DNA from: Oscillospiraceae bacterium | GTDB lineage: Bacteria; Bacillota; Clostridia; Oscillospirales; CAG-272 | Direction of reading: 5' to 3' | Assembly: GCA_015064885.1 (NCBI GenBank) | Contig: SVRJ01000013.1 | Coordinates: 1 to 49,254, forward strand | Length of the DNA stretch: 49,254 nucleotides | Shown here: one piece after another, positions 24,940-32,993 of the stretch | Position numbering within the stretch: position 1 is the stretch's first letter | How the letters are laid out: every line of letters begins with the position of its first letter | Program-made: the position numbers and the translations under genes | The notes under the pieces: model-generated | Databases searched by the model: none | Told to the model about the DNA's origin: nothing | The model's input: only the letters and a program-made list of their open reading frames with translations

Positions 24940-25782
24940 ATGCCGCCCTTCTACGAAAACAGAAAAAAGGATTATTTTTATCGTTCGGAAAAGCCCAATA
25001 ACACACCGCTCCAGTGTAATGCACACACGCACAGGCACACCGAGTTCGTGTATATAAAAAAGGGTAAGAGCATTGCATATGCCGATTCCGAGTCGTGCGA
25101 GCTCGGAAGAGACGACTTCTTCATAGCGTTTCCGAATCAGGTACACAGATTCGACACGTTAGAGGACGAGCAATACGATCTTTTTATTGTCAATCCCGAG
25201 CTTGTTCCCGAGCTTGCCTCCTTCTTCAATAACGTTGTTCCGCGAAACAACGTTATACATAACGTTTCGCTGAATAAGCCGCTTTATGATGCCATAAGAG
25301 CTCTGACAGAGACCTCTCTTCTTGAGGACAGCGAGCTTAAGGGAACCGTGCTCAAGGGAAGACTGCTCGTCCTTTTCGGGATACTGTTTACCGTAATGTC
25401 GGTAGTGCCGTACAAAAAAGGAGACGGAAATACTTTGCGCACGATAGTTAATTACTGCTCCAATCATTTTACCGAGAACCTTACTCTTGCGATACTTGAG
25501 GAGGAGCTTCACGTGTCAAGGCATTATATCTCTCATCTTTTCGGAGATAAGCTGAATATAGGCTTTAACGATTACATAAATACTCTCAGAGTAACCTATG
25601 CTTCAAGGCTTCTCAGAGAGACCAACGATTCAATAATAAACATAAGCGAAAGCTCGGGCTTTAATTCGCTGAGAACCTTTAACCGTGCCTTCAAAAAGCA
25701 TCTCGGTGTAAGTCCGCGCGAGTATAGGAACAGTAAGACCTCTTCAAAATTCATAGAAGAGTACAGCCCGTCACTCAGATAA
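24940..25782 (+). CDS. AraC-family transcriptional regulator
   Basis: 280 residues. An N-terminal cupin-like sensor domain (HTHRHTEFVYIKKGK near 28-42, then a GRDDFFIAFPNQVHRF strand) and a C-terminal double helix-turn-helix (about 180-270) with SRHYISHLFGDKL and the family signature FNSLRTFNRAFKKHLGVSP. Such proteins usually sense a sugar or related ligand and activate nearby genes. AAAGGAGG at 24926-24933 gives a strong start. It may control the preceding metallophosphoesterase and binding-protein-like genes; the ligand is unknown. Confidence 0.88.
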   Translation: MPPFYENRKKDYFYRSEKPNNTPLQCNAHTHRHTEFVYIKKGKSIAYADSESCELGRDDFFIAFPNQVHRFDTLEDEQYDLFIVNPELVPELASFFNNVVPRNNVIHNVSLNKPLYDAIRALTETSLLEDSELKGTVLKGRLLVLFGILFTVMSVVPYKKGDGNTLRTIVNYCSNHFTENLTLAILEEELHVSRHYISHLFGDKLNIGFNDYINTLRVTYASRLLRETNDSIINISESSGFNSLRTFNRAFKKHLGVSPREYRNSKTSSKFIEEYSPSLR

Positions 25783-25818
25783 ATATTATTAAAAAATATA
25801 TACAGAAAGGTGTAGGAT

Positions 25819-26376
25819 ATGGATTACTACAGAGTTAAAATAGGAGACGTTGAAAGAGATCTGCCTCTTTGCAGACTCAACGATGAACTTAAGATAGCGG
25901 CGTTTGTCGTTATAGGAGATGCGGAGCTTACCGAGGCGTGTGCAAAGGAACTGCTTAAGGTCGCTCCCGAATACGATTATATACTTACTGCCGAGGCTAA
26001 GGGTATTCCGATAGCTCACGAGATGGCAAGACTTACCGGGGCGCGTACCTACATGGTCGCACGAAAGGCTCCCAAGCTCTATATGACGGAGGTCTTTGAG
26101 GTGAACGTACGTTCGATAACTACAGAAAGAGACCAGAAGCTTTATCTCGATAAGGCTGACGCTGATGCAATGAACGGAAAGCGCGTTCTTATTGTTGACG
26201 ACGTTATCTCTACCGGTGAATCTCTCGCGGCTCTCGAGAAGCTTGTGAATGCGGCAGGCGGAATCATTTGCGGCAAGGCAGCAGTTCTTGCCGAGGGCGA
26301 CGCTCAGGGAAGAAGCGATATAATATATCTTGAAAAGTTGCCTATCTTCACTAAAGACGGAACACCTATAGAATAA
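25819..26376 (+). CDS. apt: Adenine phosphoribosyltransferase-like protein
   Basis: 185-residue type I phosphoribosyltransferase, cytoplasmic. The PRPP-binding loop VLIVDDVISTGES is at about 124-136 and TAEAKGIPIAHEMA is the pyrophosphate loop. Clostridial proteins of this form are annotated as adenine phosphoribosyltransferase (adenine + PRPP to AMP + PPi), but they differ from classical Apt and a regulatory PRTase or another purine substrate is possible. AAAGGTG lies upstream. It precedes aspS by 22 nt. Confidence 0.75.
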   Translation: MDYYRVKIGDVERDLPLCRLNDELKIAAFVVIGDAELTEACAKELLKVAPEYDYILTAEAKGIPIAHEMARLTGARTYMVARKAPKLYMTEVFEVNVRSITTERDQKLYLDKADADAMNGKRVLIVDDVISTGESLAALEKLVNAAGGIICGKAAVLAEGDAQGRSDIIYLEKLPIFTKDGTPIE

Positions 26377-26398
26377 AACATGCGGAGGAAATATTGAC

Positions 26399-28195
26399 AT
26401 GGCAGAACTTTATACAAATGCAGATAAGAGAACGCATTATTGCGGTACGCTCTCCGCTTCAAACGTTGGCGAGAGAGTGTGTGTATGCGGATGGGTGCAG
26501 AGACAGAGAGACCTCGGCGCGCTCATCTTTATAGATCTTCGCGACAGAACGGGTATCGTTCAGCTCGCATTTGACGACAAGACGGACAGAGCTCTTTTCG
26601 AAAAGGCATTTACAACGAGAAGCGAGTACGTTGTGGTTGCAAAGGGAGCGGTACGTATGAGAGGCGAAGGTGCTATCAACAAGAATATGGCTACCGGAGA
26701 GGTGGAGATAGCTGTTGACGAATACAAGGTCCTTTCCGCGGCGCATACTCCTCCTATCGAAATAAACGACAACGTAAATACAAAGGAAGAGACAGCACTC
26801 AAGTACAGATATCTCGATCTCCGCCGCCCTTCTCTTCAGAAGAACATAAAGATGAGACATGAGATAGCACGTGTGGCGAGAGAATATTTCTATGACAACG
26901 GGTTCTATGAAATAGAGACTCCTATGATGATAAAGGCTACTCCCGAGGGTGCAAGAGATTATCTCGTTCCTTCGAGAATACATCACGGAAAGTTCTATGC
27001 GCTTCCGCAGTCTCCCCAGATATACAAGCAGCTTCTTATGATTGCCGGCTATGACAGATACATTCAGATAGCACGCTGCTTCAGAGACGAAGACCTTCGT
27101 GCAGACAGACAGCCTGAGTTTACACAGATAGACCTTGAAATGTCTTTTGTAACTCAGGAAGACATCATGGCTATGATAGAAGGCTTTATGAAAAAGCTGT
27201 TTGAAGAGGTGCTTTCTCTTTCTCTTCCCATGCCCATAAAGAGACTTACTTATACGGATGCTATGAACAGATTCGGCTCGGATAAGCCGGACACGAGATT
27301 CGGTATGGAGATAACCGATATATCCGATCTTGTAAAGGATTCGGAATTCTCGGTATTTGCCGGCGCCGTTGCAAACGGCGGAAGCGTAAGAGGTATAGTT
27401 GCAAAGGATGCGGCTAAGACTCTTACACGAAAAGAGATAGACAAGCTTACCGAAATGGTAAGAGGCATAGGCGCAAAGGGACTTGCGTACGTCAGATTCG
27501 TTGACGACGTTCCTTCATGCTCGTTTGCAAAGTTTATGAAGGAGGGCGAGCTTGAGGCTATACTTGAACGTCTTGACTGCAAGAAGGGAGACGTTGCGCT
27601 TATAGTTGCCGACAAGAACAGTGTTACACTGCCCGTGCTCGGAGCGCTCAGACTTACCGTTGCTAAAAAGCTTGATATAATTCCCGACGGATACGATTTC
27701 CTCTGGATAACCGAGTTCCCGTTCTTCGAGTGGAACGAGGATACAGAGTCCTGGGATGCTATGCACCATCCTTTTACAATGCCTCTTGACGAATGCCTTG
27801 AATATCTTGACACAGATCCCGGGAAAGTACGCGCGAAGGCGTATGACCTTGTTCTTAACGGTGTTGAGCTTCTTTCCGGTTCTATCCGCATAACCGACTA
27901 CGAGCTTCAGGAGAAGATGTTTGACGCCCTTGGTCTTACTAAAGAAGAGATAGATCAGAAGTTCGGATTCCTTGTTGACGCATACAAGTACGGTGCTCCT
28001 CCTCACGGAGGCGCGGGTATCGGACTCGACCGTCTTTCCATGATAATGTGCGGTGCTGATTCTCTTCGTGACGTTGTTGCATTCCCGAAGGTTCAGAACG
28101 CAAGTGAGCTTATGTCTCAGTGTCCTTCCTTCCCTGATCCTAAGGCTCTTGAGGATCTTGCGATAGCGGTCGTTGATAAGGCTTCCGATAAATAA
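26399..28195 (+). CDS. aspS: Aspartate--tRNA ligase
   Basis: 598-residue class IIb synthetase with an N-terminal OB-fold anticodon domain (CGWVQRQRDLGALIFIDLRDR), motif 2 FRDEDLRADRQPEF, the bacterial GAD insertion (about 300-420) and motif 3 GAGIGLDRL near 540. It charges tRNA-Asp in the cytoplasm; the length is that of bacterial AspRS. Whether it also charges tRNA-Asn cannot be judged from this window, since gatCAB or asnS is not visible. GGAGG precedes the ATG. The stop is 2 nt from the next gene. Confidence 0.96.
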   Translation: MAELYTNADKRTHYCGTLSASNVGERVCVCGWVQRQRDLGALIFIDLRDRTGIVQLAFDDKTDRALFEKAFTTRSEYVVVAKGAVRMRGEGAINKNMATGEVEIAVDEYKVLSAAHTPPIEINDNVNTKEETALKYRYLDLRRPSLQKNIKMRHEIARVAREYFYDNGFYEIETPMMIKATPEGARDYLVPSRIHHGKFYALPQSPQIYKQLLMIAGYDRYIQIARCFRDEDLRADRQPEFTQIDLEMSFVTQEDIMAMIEGFMKKLFEEVLSLSLPMPIKRLTYTDAMNRFGSDKPDTRFGMEITDISDLVKDSEFSVFAGAVANGGSVRGIVAKDAAKTLTRKEIDKLTEMVRGIGAKGLAYVRFVDDVPSCSFAKFMKEGELEAILERLDCKKGDVALIVADKNSVTLPVLGALRLTVAKKLDIIPDGYDFLWITEFPFFEWNEDTESWDAMHHPFTMPLDECLEYLDTDPGKVRAKAYDLVLNGVELLSGSIRITDYELQEKMFDALGLTKEEIDQKFGFLVDAYKYGAPPHGGAGIGLDRLSMIMCGADSLRDVVAFPKVQNASELMSQCPSFPDPKALEDLAIAVVDKASDK

Positions 28196-28197
28196 TT

Positions 28198-28533
28198 ATG
28201 GAAGACAAGCGTTTTAAGAAAAACGACAGCGGATTTATCTGTGCCCATTGCGGCAAGGAGGTAAAGCCCCTCGGGTATTCATCCCGCAATCACTGTCCGT
28301 TCTGCCTCTGGTCTCTTCACGTTGACGTAAATCCCGGCGACAGGGCAAACGAATGCGGAGCTCCTATGGAGCCTATACGCGTTGAGCTTGACTCGAAGAA
28401 GGGATATATGATAGTTCATAGATGTACTCGCTGCGGCGAGATCAAGAGAAACCGCGCCGCTACCGAGGCACCGGTTCAGCCGGACAATCTCTCGCTTGTT
28501 ATAAAGCTTACGGCGGGCTCTTTGCACAACTGA
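28198..28533 (+). CDS. RNHCP-domain zinc-binding protein
   Basis: 111 residues. It has the family core RNHCPFCLWSLHVD with DVNPGDR, and Cys pairs at FICAHCGK, HCPFC and RCTRCGEIKRNR that should bind two zinc ions. RNHCP proteins are small bacterial proteins of unproven function, suspected to bind nucleic acid. The ATG begins 2 nt after the aspS stop with no separate ribosome binding site, so translation probably re-initiates from aspS, hinting at a link to tRNA or translation. Confidence 0.88.
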   Translation: MEDKRFKKNDSGFICAHCGKEVKPLGYSSRNHCPFCLWSLHVDVNPGDRANECGAPMEPIRVELDSKKGYMIVHRCTRCGEIKRNRAATEAPVQPDNLSLVIKLTAGSLHN

Positions 28534-28540
28534 TACCGGA

Positions 28541-28574
28541 TAATAAAAGAAAATAAAAGAAAACAAAAGAAAGA
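28541..28574 (+). repeat. Decamer A/G-rich repeat
   Basis: Three tandem decamers of the form (T/A)AANAAAAGA followed by a partial fourth, giving a polypurine run. Low-complexity spacer; no function evident. Confidence 0.7.
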
Positions 28575-28575
28575 T

Positions 28576-28609
28576 ATTTCTCCTCTGCTCCTTTGGACAG
28601 GGGAGAAAT
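28576..28609 (+). other. Hairpin between the RNHCP gene and the next gene
   Basis: ATTTCTCC / GGAGAAAT arms with an inner CTG/CAG pair. No T-tract follows on the plus strand; on the minus strand a T-rich run does. It may be an attenuator, a processing site, or a weak terminator. Confidence 0.5.
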
Positions 28610-28642
28610 AAACAAATTTATGCTTACATTTAAAGGGACAAA

Positions 28643-29869
28643 ATGAAAGAAAAACTGTTTTACATAAAGGATAAAAAGCTGTTTTACGTCAAGGACGGAA
28701 AGGGAGAGCCTGTTCCTGACGGTGTATACGAGGGTTATCTGCGTCGTGTTACCGACAGTGCAAAGCGCAATGAGTGGAAGAACACGGGCAGAGGTGCTAT
28801 GTTTACCGGAGCATATGCTCCCGGTGCCGATTCGTCATCCGTTGCTTCCTCCGTGCGCTCTGACGTTACGTGTGTGGGAAAGCTTGGCGATATGCTTATA
28901 TTTTCTGAGAAGATAGGCGACACCTGTGCCATATACAGAAAAACCTCTGTAGGAGATATGAGCGAGGTGATAGCACTCAGCGACACGTCATATTCTCTCG
29001 AAACCTTCGACTGTGCCGGCGAAAAAATAGCGGTATCGGCATCGTATGCAAATTTTTCACATATAGGTCTTGCAGAGCCTTCCGGCAGAGGCGGAGTGCG
29101 TATAATAACAGAAGGAGAAAGCATAGACAAAAATCCTTCTTTTGATAAAAGAGACCCGGACGTGCTTTATTACGAGAGTGCGGGAATACTGCTTACAGGC
29201 GAGGAGGAGCAACGCGACGACCGTGCTTTTCTTACTCCTGCGGATATGATGAGGTCTATGCGCACTGTTACTCAGACAGGACCTTCTGCTATAGTAAGGA
29301 TAGACTTTGCAAGGTCCGCTCTCGACTATATTCTCGAGGATGATTCTGTTTCATACATCAAGCCCTCTACAGATACAAACGGAGTATTGTATTTTATTAA
29401 GAGACCTTATGTCCTTGAAGAAAAGCGCGGGGGTGGCTGTCTTCTTTCTATTCTTCTTATTCCTGTAAAGCTTATAAAGGCTATAGGAGGATTCTTTAAC
29501 TTCTTCTCTATGAAATACTCCGGCCAGACGCTTACAAGTAACGGAAGCAAGGCCAAGGGTAAGGACGCGAGGACGGTATTCATAGACGGAAATCTGATCG
29601 ATGCCGAAAAATCTCTTAAGGAAAACGCAGGTGAACAGAATCCCGGAGTTATTCCGAAAAGCTTTGAGCTTTGCAGATTTGTTGACGGAAGAGTGGAAAA
29701 GGTCAAGAGCGGTGTTATTGCCTATACCTTTGACGCTGACGGCAATATTGTTTATTCAAACGGAAATGCGATCATCCGTCTTTACTCTGACGGAAGAGAA
29801 GAAAGGGTAGTCAAGGACAGAAGCGCTGAAGGCGTTACCATGCTCAGATTTATAGAAATTGACGATTGA
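28643..29869 (+). CDS. Unknown protein, propeller-like with a hydrophobic insertion
   Basis: 408 residues, not recognised. The N-terminal half has repeated beta strands (KLFYIKDKKLFYVKDG, DVTCVGKLGDMLIFSE) suggestive of a beta-propeller, and Asp/Ser-rich turns. Residues about 262-292 are strongly hydrophobic and Gly-rich (GGGCLLSILLIPVK, GGFFNFFSMKY), either one membrane hairpin or an amphipathic insertion; the C-terminus returns to strands (YTFDADGNIVYSNGNAIIRLY). No signal peptide. AAAGGG at 28632-28637 supports the start. The next unknown gene begins 28 nt later with AAAGGAGG, suggesting a pair. Confidence 0.7.
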   Translation: MKEKLFYIKDKKLFYVKDGKGEPVPDGVYEGYLRRVTDSAKRNEWKNTGRGAMFTGAYAPGADSSSVASSVRSDVTCVGKLGDMLIFSEKIGDTCAIYRKTSVGDMSEVIALSDTSYSLETFDCAGEKIAVSASYANFSHIGLAEPSGRGGVRIITEGESIDKNPSFDKRDPDVLYYESAGILLTGEEEQRDDRAFLTPADMMRSMRTVTQTGPSAIVRIDFARSALDYILEDDSVSYIKPSTDTNGVLYFIKRPYVLEEKRGGGCLLSILLIPVKLIKAIGGFFNFFSMKYSGQTLTSNGSKAKGKDARTVFIDGNLIDAEKSLKENAGEQNPGVIPKSFELCRFVDGRVEKVKSGVIAYTFDADGNIVYSNGNAIIRLYSDGREERVVKDRSAEGVTMLRFIEIDD

Positions 29870-29897
29870 TCCTTCCGATATTAAAGGAGGCTGAATA

Positions 29898-30398
29898 ATG
29901 TTTGAAATAAAGGCATATGATCTCCACTGGCTTGAGGATCTTGACGATCGTGAGGATCTTTGTCTCCATGGACGTGCCGTTGCCAAGATCGGGGAAGATG
30001 TGATCGTATATGATGATGCGGCGGTAAGTGCAACTGCTCTGTATTTGCTCAAATCTCTTACCGAAGATCATGTCTCCGGCGAAGCAGACGTACAGATGCT
30101 GCCGTGCTGCGGTCACTTTATGGTGGCAAACAATTCTCTTTCCGAGGTGATAATAGTCGGCTGTGCAAACGGCATAGACTGGTCTGTTTTACATGACGGA
30201 GAGTATGTACTGATAGTTACCGACACTCAAAACGAGGTGCGCCTTCATATTGACGATTACAAAAGGGCCGTATTTGAATTTGCGGACGAAATAGAGGCCT
30301 TCTACAACTCTTCTGCTGAAAAGGTCTTTGAAGACGAGATCGACAGAGACGCTTATACAGCCTTTTGGTGCGAGTGGAAAAGAAGAAGATATTCTTAA
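29898..30398 (+). CDS. Unknown small acidic protein
   Basis: 166 residues, soluble and strongly acidic (LEDLDDREDL, FEDEIDRDAY), ending in a basic KRRRYS. A CCGHFMV motif and the C-terminal helices (IDDYKRAVFEFADEIEAFYNSS) resemble small clostridial hypothetical proteins and some immunity-type proteins, but no family was identified. AAAGGAGG at 29883-29890 gives a strong start. Probably co-transcribed with the upstream 408-residue gene. Confidence 0.75.
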   Translation: MFEIKAYDLHWLEDLDDREDLCLHGRAVAKIGEDVIVYDDAAVSATALYLLKSLTEDHVSGEADVQMLPCCGHFMVANNSLSEVIIVGCANGIDWSVLHDGEYVLIVTDTQNEVRLHIDDYKRAVFEFADEIEAFYNSSAEKVFEDEIDRDAYTAFWCEWKRRRYS

Positions 30399-30690
30399 TT
30401 TTAAAGGTTACCCCGCAATGGCGTGATACTCTTAACTGAGTATCACGCCTATTCTATTCGCCTCGCGAGCTTTTTAGGGCGAATAGAATATCACTGTGAG
30501 GCGTAGCCGAACAATACCCCTCCTGTTTTATCGCCGGTTTCGCATTTGTATTACGGCGTTGCAAGCAACGATAGCATCGGGCTATGCCGCGCGCCGGATG
30601 AGCTCACCTTAAATTTTTGACGCGAACTAACTTATCCCGTACGACAACGCTTGCATAATAAAAATATATATAAAAAAATCCCTAAACCTA
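30399..30690. repeat. Non-coding block of nested palindromes
   Basis: No ORF fits. It holds a perfect 12-bp inverted repeat (30420-30431 with 30438-30449), immediately followed by a perfect 13-bp one (30450-30462 with 30478-30490), then CGCCG/CGGCG (30532-30536 with 30554-30558) and CGTTGC/GCAACG (30557-30562 with 30565-30570). Base composition differs from the genes around it. It looks like a palindromic repeat element (MITE- or REP-like) or structured RNA, and it marks the left edge of the sdpRI-ABC block. Confidence 0.55.
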
Positions 30691-30719
30691 TTGACAAACC
30701 GGAAGTTTTATGGTATAAT
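30691..30719 (+). promoter_or_regulatory. Promoter of the sdpR-like operon
   Basis: TTGACA (30691-30696) and an extended -10 TGGTATAAT (core 30714-30719), spacer 17 bp. Confidence 0.9.
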
Positions 30720-30721
30720 AT

Positions 30722-30741
30722 ATTTAACAATTAGGTTAAAT
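30722..30741. promoter_or_regulatory. Probable operator of the ArsR/SdpR repressor
   Basis: Inverted repeat ATTTAAC-6-GTTAAAT lying over the transcription start, just 3' of the -10 box, in the position expected for autorepression by the ArsR-family protein encoded next. Confidence 0.7.
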
Positions 30742-30757
30742 GTTAAAGGAGGAAGGA

Positions 30758-31042
30758 ATGGCAATACAACAAACCCTGCGAGCACTTGCTGACCCAATAC
30801 GGCGAGAGATACTCGCAATTCTTAAAAAGGGAAGAATGTCGGCAGGTGATATATGCGCACATTTTGACGTGACGGGCGCATCGATTTCGAGACATCTGTC
30901 AGTCCTGAAGGAAGCGGACCTTATACGTGATAAAAGGGAAGGCAAATTTATTTTTTATGAGCTGAATACGTCAGTGCTTGAAGATGTAATGATATGGATA
31001 AGCGTTTTGAAAGGAGACGAAGAAAATGATAAAAAAGAATAA
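30758..31042 (+). CDS. ArsR-family autorepressor, SdpR type
   Basis: 94-residue winged helix-turn-helix protein (RALADPIRREILAILKKG, SAGDICAHF, SISRHLSVLKEADLI, REGKFIFYEL). The metal-binding Cys motif of ArsR/SmtB sensors is absent, as in SdpR. The first possible Met (30740) lies before AAAGGAGG (30745-30752), so the ATG at 30758 is chosen. It overlaps the SdpI-like gene by 17 nt. By analogy with Bacillus sdpRI, it should repress its own operon until the membrane partner titrates it away. Confidence 0.85.
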   Translation: MAIQQTLRALADPIRREILAILKKGRMSAGDICAHFDVTGASISRHLSVLKEADLIRDKREGKFIFYELNTSVLEDVMIWISVLKGDEENDKKE

Positions 31043-32111
31043 ATGGAAACTGCTTGTGACCACCTTGGTTACAGTTCTTCCGTCAGTATTAACACTTGTG
31101 CTTTGGGAAAGATTGAGCGTGGCTATGAATGAAAAGTATGTCAGCGGAACAAAAGGACTTTTACCCGCGCTGGCAATACTTCCTGTTGTGTTGCTTGCAT
31201 TGCAGTGGCTTTGTATCCTCTTTACCGTGAAAGACCCGGAAAACAAAGAACAGAACGCTAAGGTCATAAATATGGTTTTGTGGATAGTTCCGCTTCTGTC
31301 CGTGTTCGTCCATACGTGTATGCTGAACGCAATACTCGCAGACGGAAATATGATGGAAATGCTTATTTCACCGATGATGGGCGTGCTGATGATAGTTATG
31401 GGTAACTATATGCCGAAATGCAGCAGAAACAGTACTGTCGGAGTGAAGATCAAATGGACACTTGAAAATGATGAAAACTGGTACGCAACACATCGCTTTG
31501 CGGGAAAGGCACAGGTCGCTTGCGGTGTACTCCTTTGCCTCGGAGCATTCCTTCCGATAACGTGGCAAATAGCGTTTATGCTTTTGATCCTTATAGGAGG
31601 TATGGTCCTGCCGACGTTTTTGTATTCATATTTGTACTATAAAAAGCAAGTGAAAAACGGCACGTATACCAAAGATGCGGAATCACTTTATTATTATAAA
31701 AATAAAAAATATTTTTGGCCTTCGATCCTCATTGTGGGTGCCATCCTTGTGTTTTGTGTTGTTATTTGCTTTACGGGAAATATCAATGTGAGCGTCGGTG
31801 AAGACGCGTTAGAGCTTGATGCAAGCTTTGGTGAGAAAATTTCTATCGGATATTCTTTAATAGATAACGTGGAATACAGAGAAGAAAAGAACGTCGGGGT
31901 CAGGGTTATGGGATTCGGCAGTCCTACGCTCTCGGTCGGAACCTTCAAAAACGATGAATTCGGATCATATACGTGCTATACCTATATGAAAACGGACAAC
32001 TGCATAGTTCTTACGGTGGAAGGAAGAACTGTAGTCTTTAATGCGATCGACGAGGAAACGACGAAGGCTTTGTATGATGAGCTTCTCTTGAAGCTCGGAA
32101 AGGCGGAGTGA
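31026..32111 (+). CDS. SdpI/DUF1648-family membrane protein
   Basis: 361 residues. N-terminal DUF1648-like helix, then further membrane helices with the SdpI motif GNYMPKCSRNSTVGVKIKWTL and TLENDENWYATHRFAGK, more helices (about 170-195, 236-256) and an extracytoplasmic or cytosolic C-terminal beta domain (260-361). In Bacillus SdpI gives immunity to the SdpC toxin and senses it to relieve SdpR. AAGGAG at 31011-31016 within the repressor gene supports coupled translation. No toxin gene was seen nearby. Confidence 0.85.
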   Translation: MIKKNKWKLLVTTLVTVLPSVLTLVLWERLSVAMNEKYVSGTKGLLPALAILPVVLLALQWLCILFTVKDPENKEQNAKVINMVLWIVPLLSVFVHTCMLNAILADGNMMEMLISPMMGVLMIVMGNYMPKCSRNSTVGVKIKWTLENDENWYATHRFAGKAQVACGVLLCLGAFLPITWQIAFMLLILIGGMVLPTFLYSYLYYKKQVKNGTYTKDAESLYYYKNKKYFWPSILIVGAILVFCVVICFTGNINVSVGEDALELDASFGEKISIGYSLIDNVEYREEKNVGVRVMGFGSPTLSVGTFKNDEFGSYTCYTYMKTDNCIVLTVEGRTVVFNAIDEETTKALYDELLLKLGKAE

Positions 32112-32114
32112 TAC

Positions 32115-32993
32115 ATGTACGCAATAAAAACAGAAAAGCTTACCAAATATTACGGCAAGCACAGAGGGATAACAGACGTTGACCTTTCGGTGGAAATGGG
32201 AGACTTTTTCGGATTCATAGGCCCGAACGGAGCGGGAAAAAGTACCGCTATCCGCACACTCCTCGGACTTATATCCGCAAGCAGCGGAAAAGCGGAAGTG
32301 CTCGGTATCGACGTGAATAAAAATACGACGGAAATACTCAAAAACGTGGGATATCTCCCCTCCGATACTGAGTTCTACAGCGGTATGCGAGTTAAAGATA
32401 TTATATCTTTTTCCGCACGCCTGCGAAGAAAGGATTGCAAGAAGGAAGCCGACGAGCTTTGCGAGCGGTTTGACCTTGATCCGTCCAGAAAGGTGGATGA
32501 GCTTTCTCTCGGAAACAGAAAAAAGGTCGGTATAGTATGCGCGCTTCAGCATAAACCGAGCCTTTACGTGCTTGATGAACCGACAAGCGGCCTCGACCCG
32601 CTGATACAAAGAGAATTTTATTCTGTTCTTAAAGAGAGAAATGAAGATGGAGCAACCGTGTTCCTGTCTTCACATATCCTGCCCGAGATAGGAAGGTACT
32701 GCAAGCACGCCGCTATAATAAGAGAAGGAAGGATACTCGCTTGCGACAGCGTTGAAAAGCTCGGTAACACCGGAGTTAAACGCGTAACTCTGAGAGGATT
32801 TTGCGGAGAACTCGGGCTCTTGCACGTAAAAGACGTAAAAAGAGAAAACGATACGGTAAACTTCCTCTATGGAGGAGAACCGTCATCATTGCTTAAAGAG
32901 CTTTCAAATCTTGAATTCAAGGATATAAATATCACCGATCCCGACCTTGAAGAAATTTTTATGCATTACTACGTAAAGGAGGAAGAAAAATGA
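32115..32993 (+). CDS. ABC transporter ATP-binding protein
   Basis: 292 residues. Walker A GPNGAGKST near 36-44, signature LSLGNRKK near 133 in place of LSGGQ, Walker B LYVLDEPTSGLDP, and switch His in SSHIL. Belongs to the group of exporter ATPases with a C-terminal extension (about 210-292), as in NatA, antibiotic-resistance and lantibiotic-immunity transporters. It starts 3 nt after the SdpI-like gene and overlaps the permease by 4 nt (ATGA), so the operon is tightly coupled. Cargo unknown. Confidence 0.92.
   Translation: MYAIKTEKLTKYYGKHRGITDVDLSVEMGDFFGFIGPNGAGKSTAIRTLLGLISASSGKAEVLGIDVNKNTTEILKNVGYLPSDTEFYSGMRVKDIISFSARLRRKDCKKEADELCERFDLDPSRKVDELSLGNRKKVGIVCALQHKPSLYVLDEPTSGLDPLIQREFYSVLKERNEDGATVFLSSHILPEIGRYCKHAAIIREGRILACDSVEKLGNTGVKRVTLRGFCGELGLLHVKDVKRENDTVNFLYGGEPSSLLKELSNLEFKDINITDPDLEEIFMHYYVKEEEK

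Noticed and set aside
25783-26398. T-box or other riboswitch ahead of aspS
   Set aside because: The gaps before apt and aspS are only 36 and 22 nt, too short for a T-box leader.
30399-30690. CRISPR array or tRNA cluster
   Set aside because: The palindromes differ from each other and are not evenly spaced direct repeats; no cloverleaf or CCA end was found.
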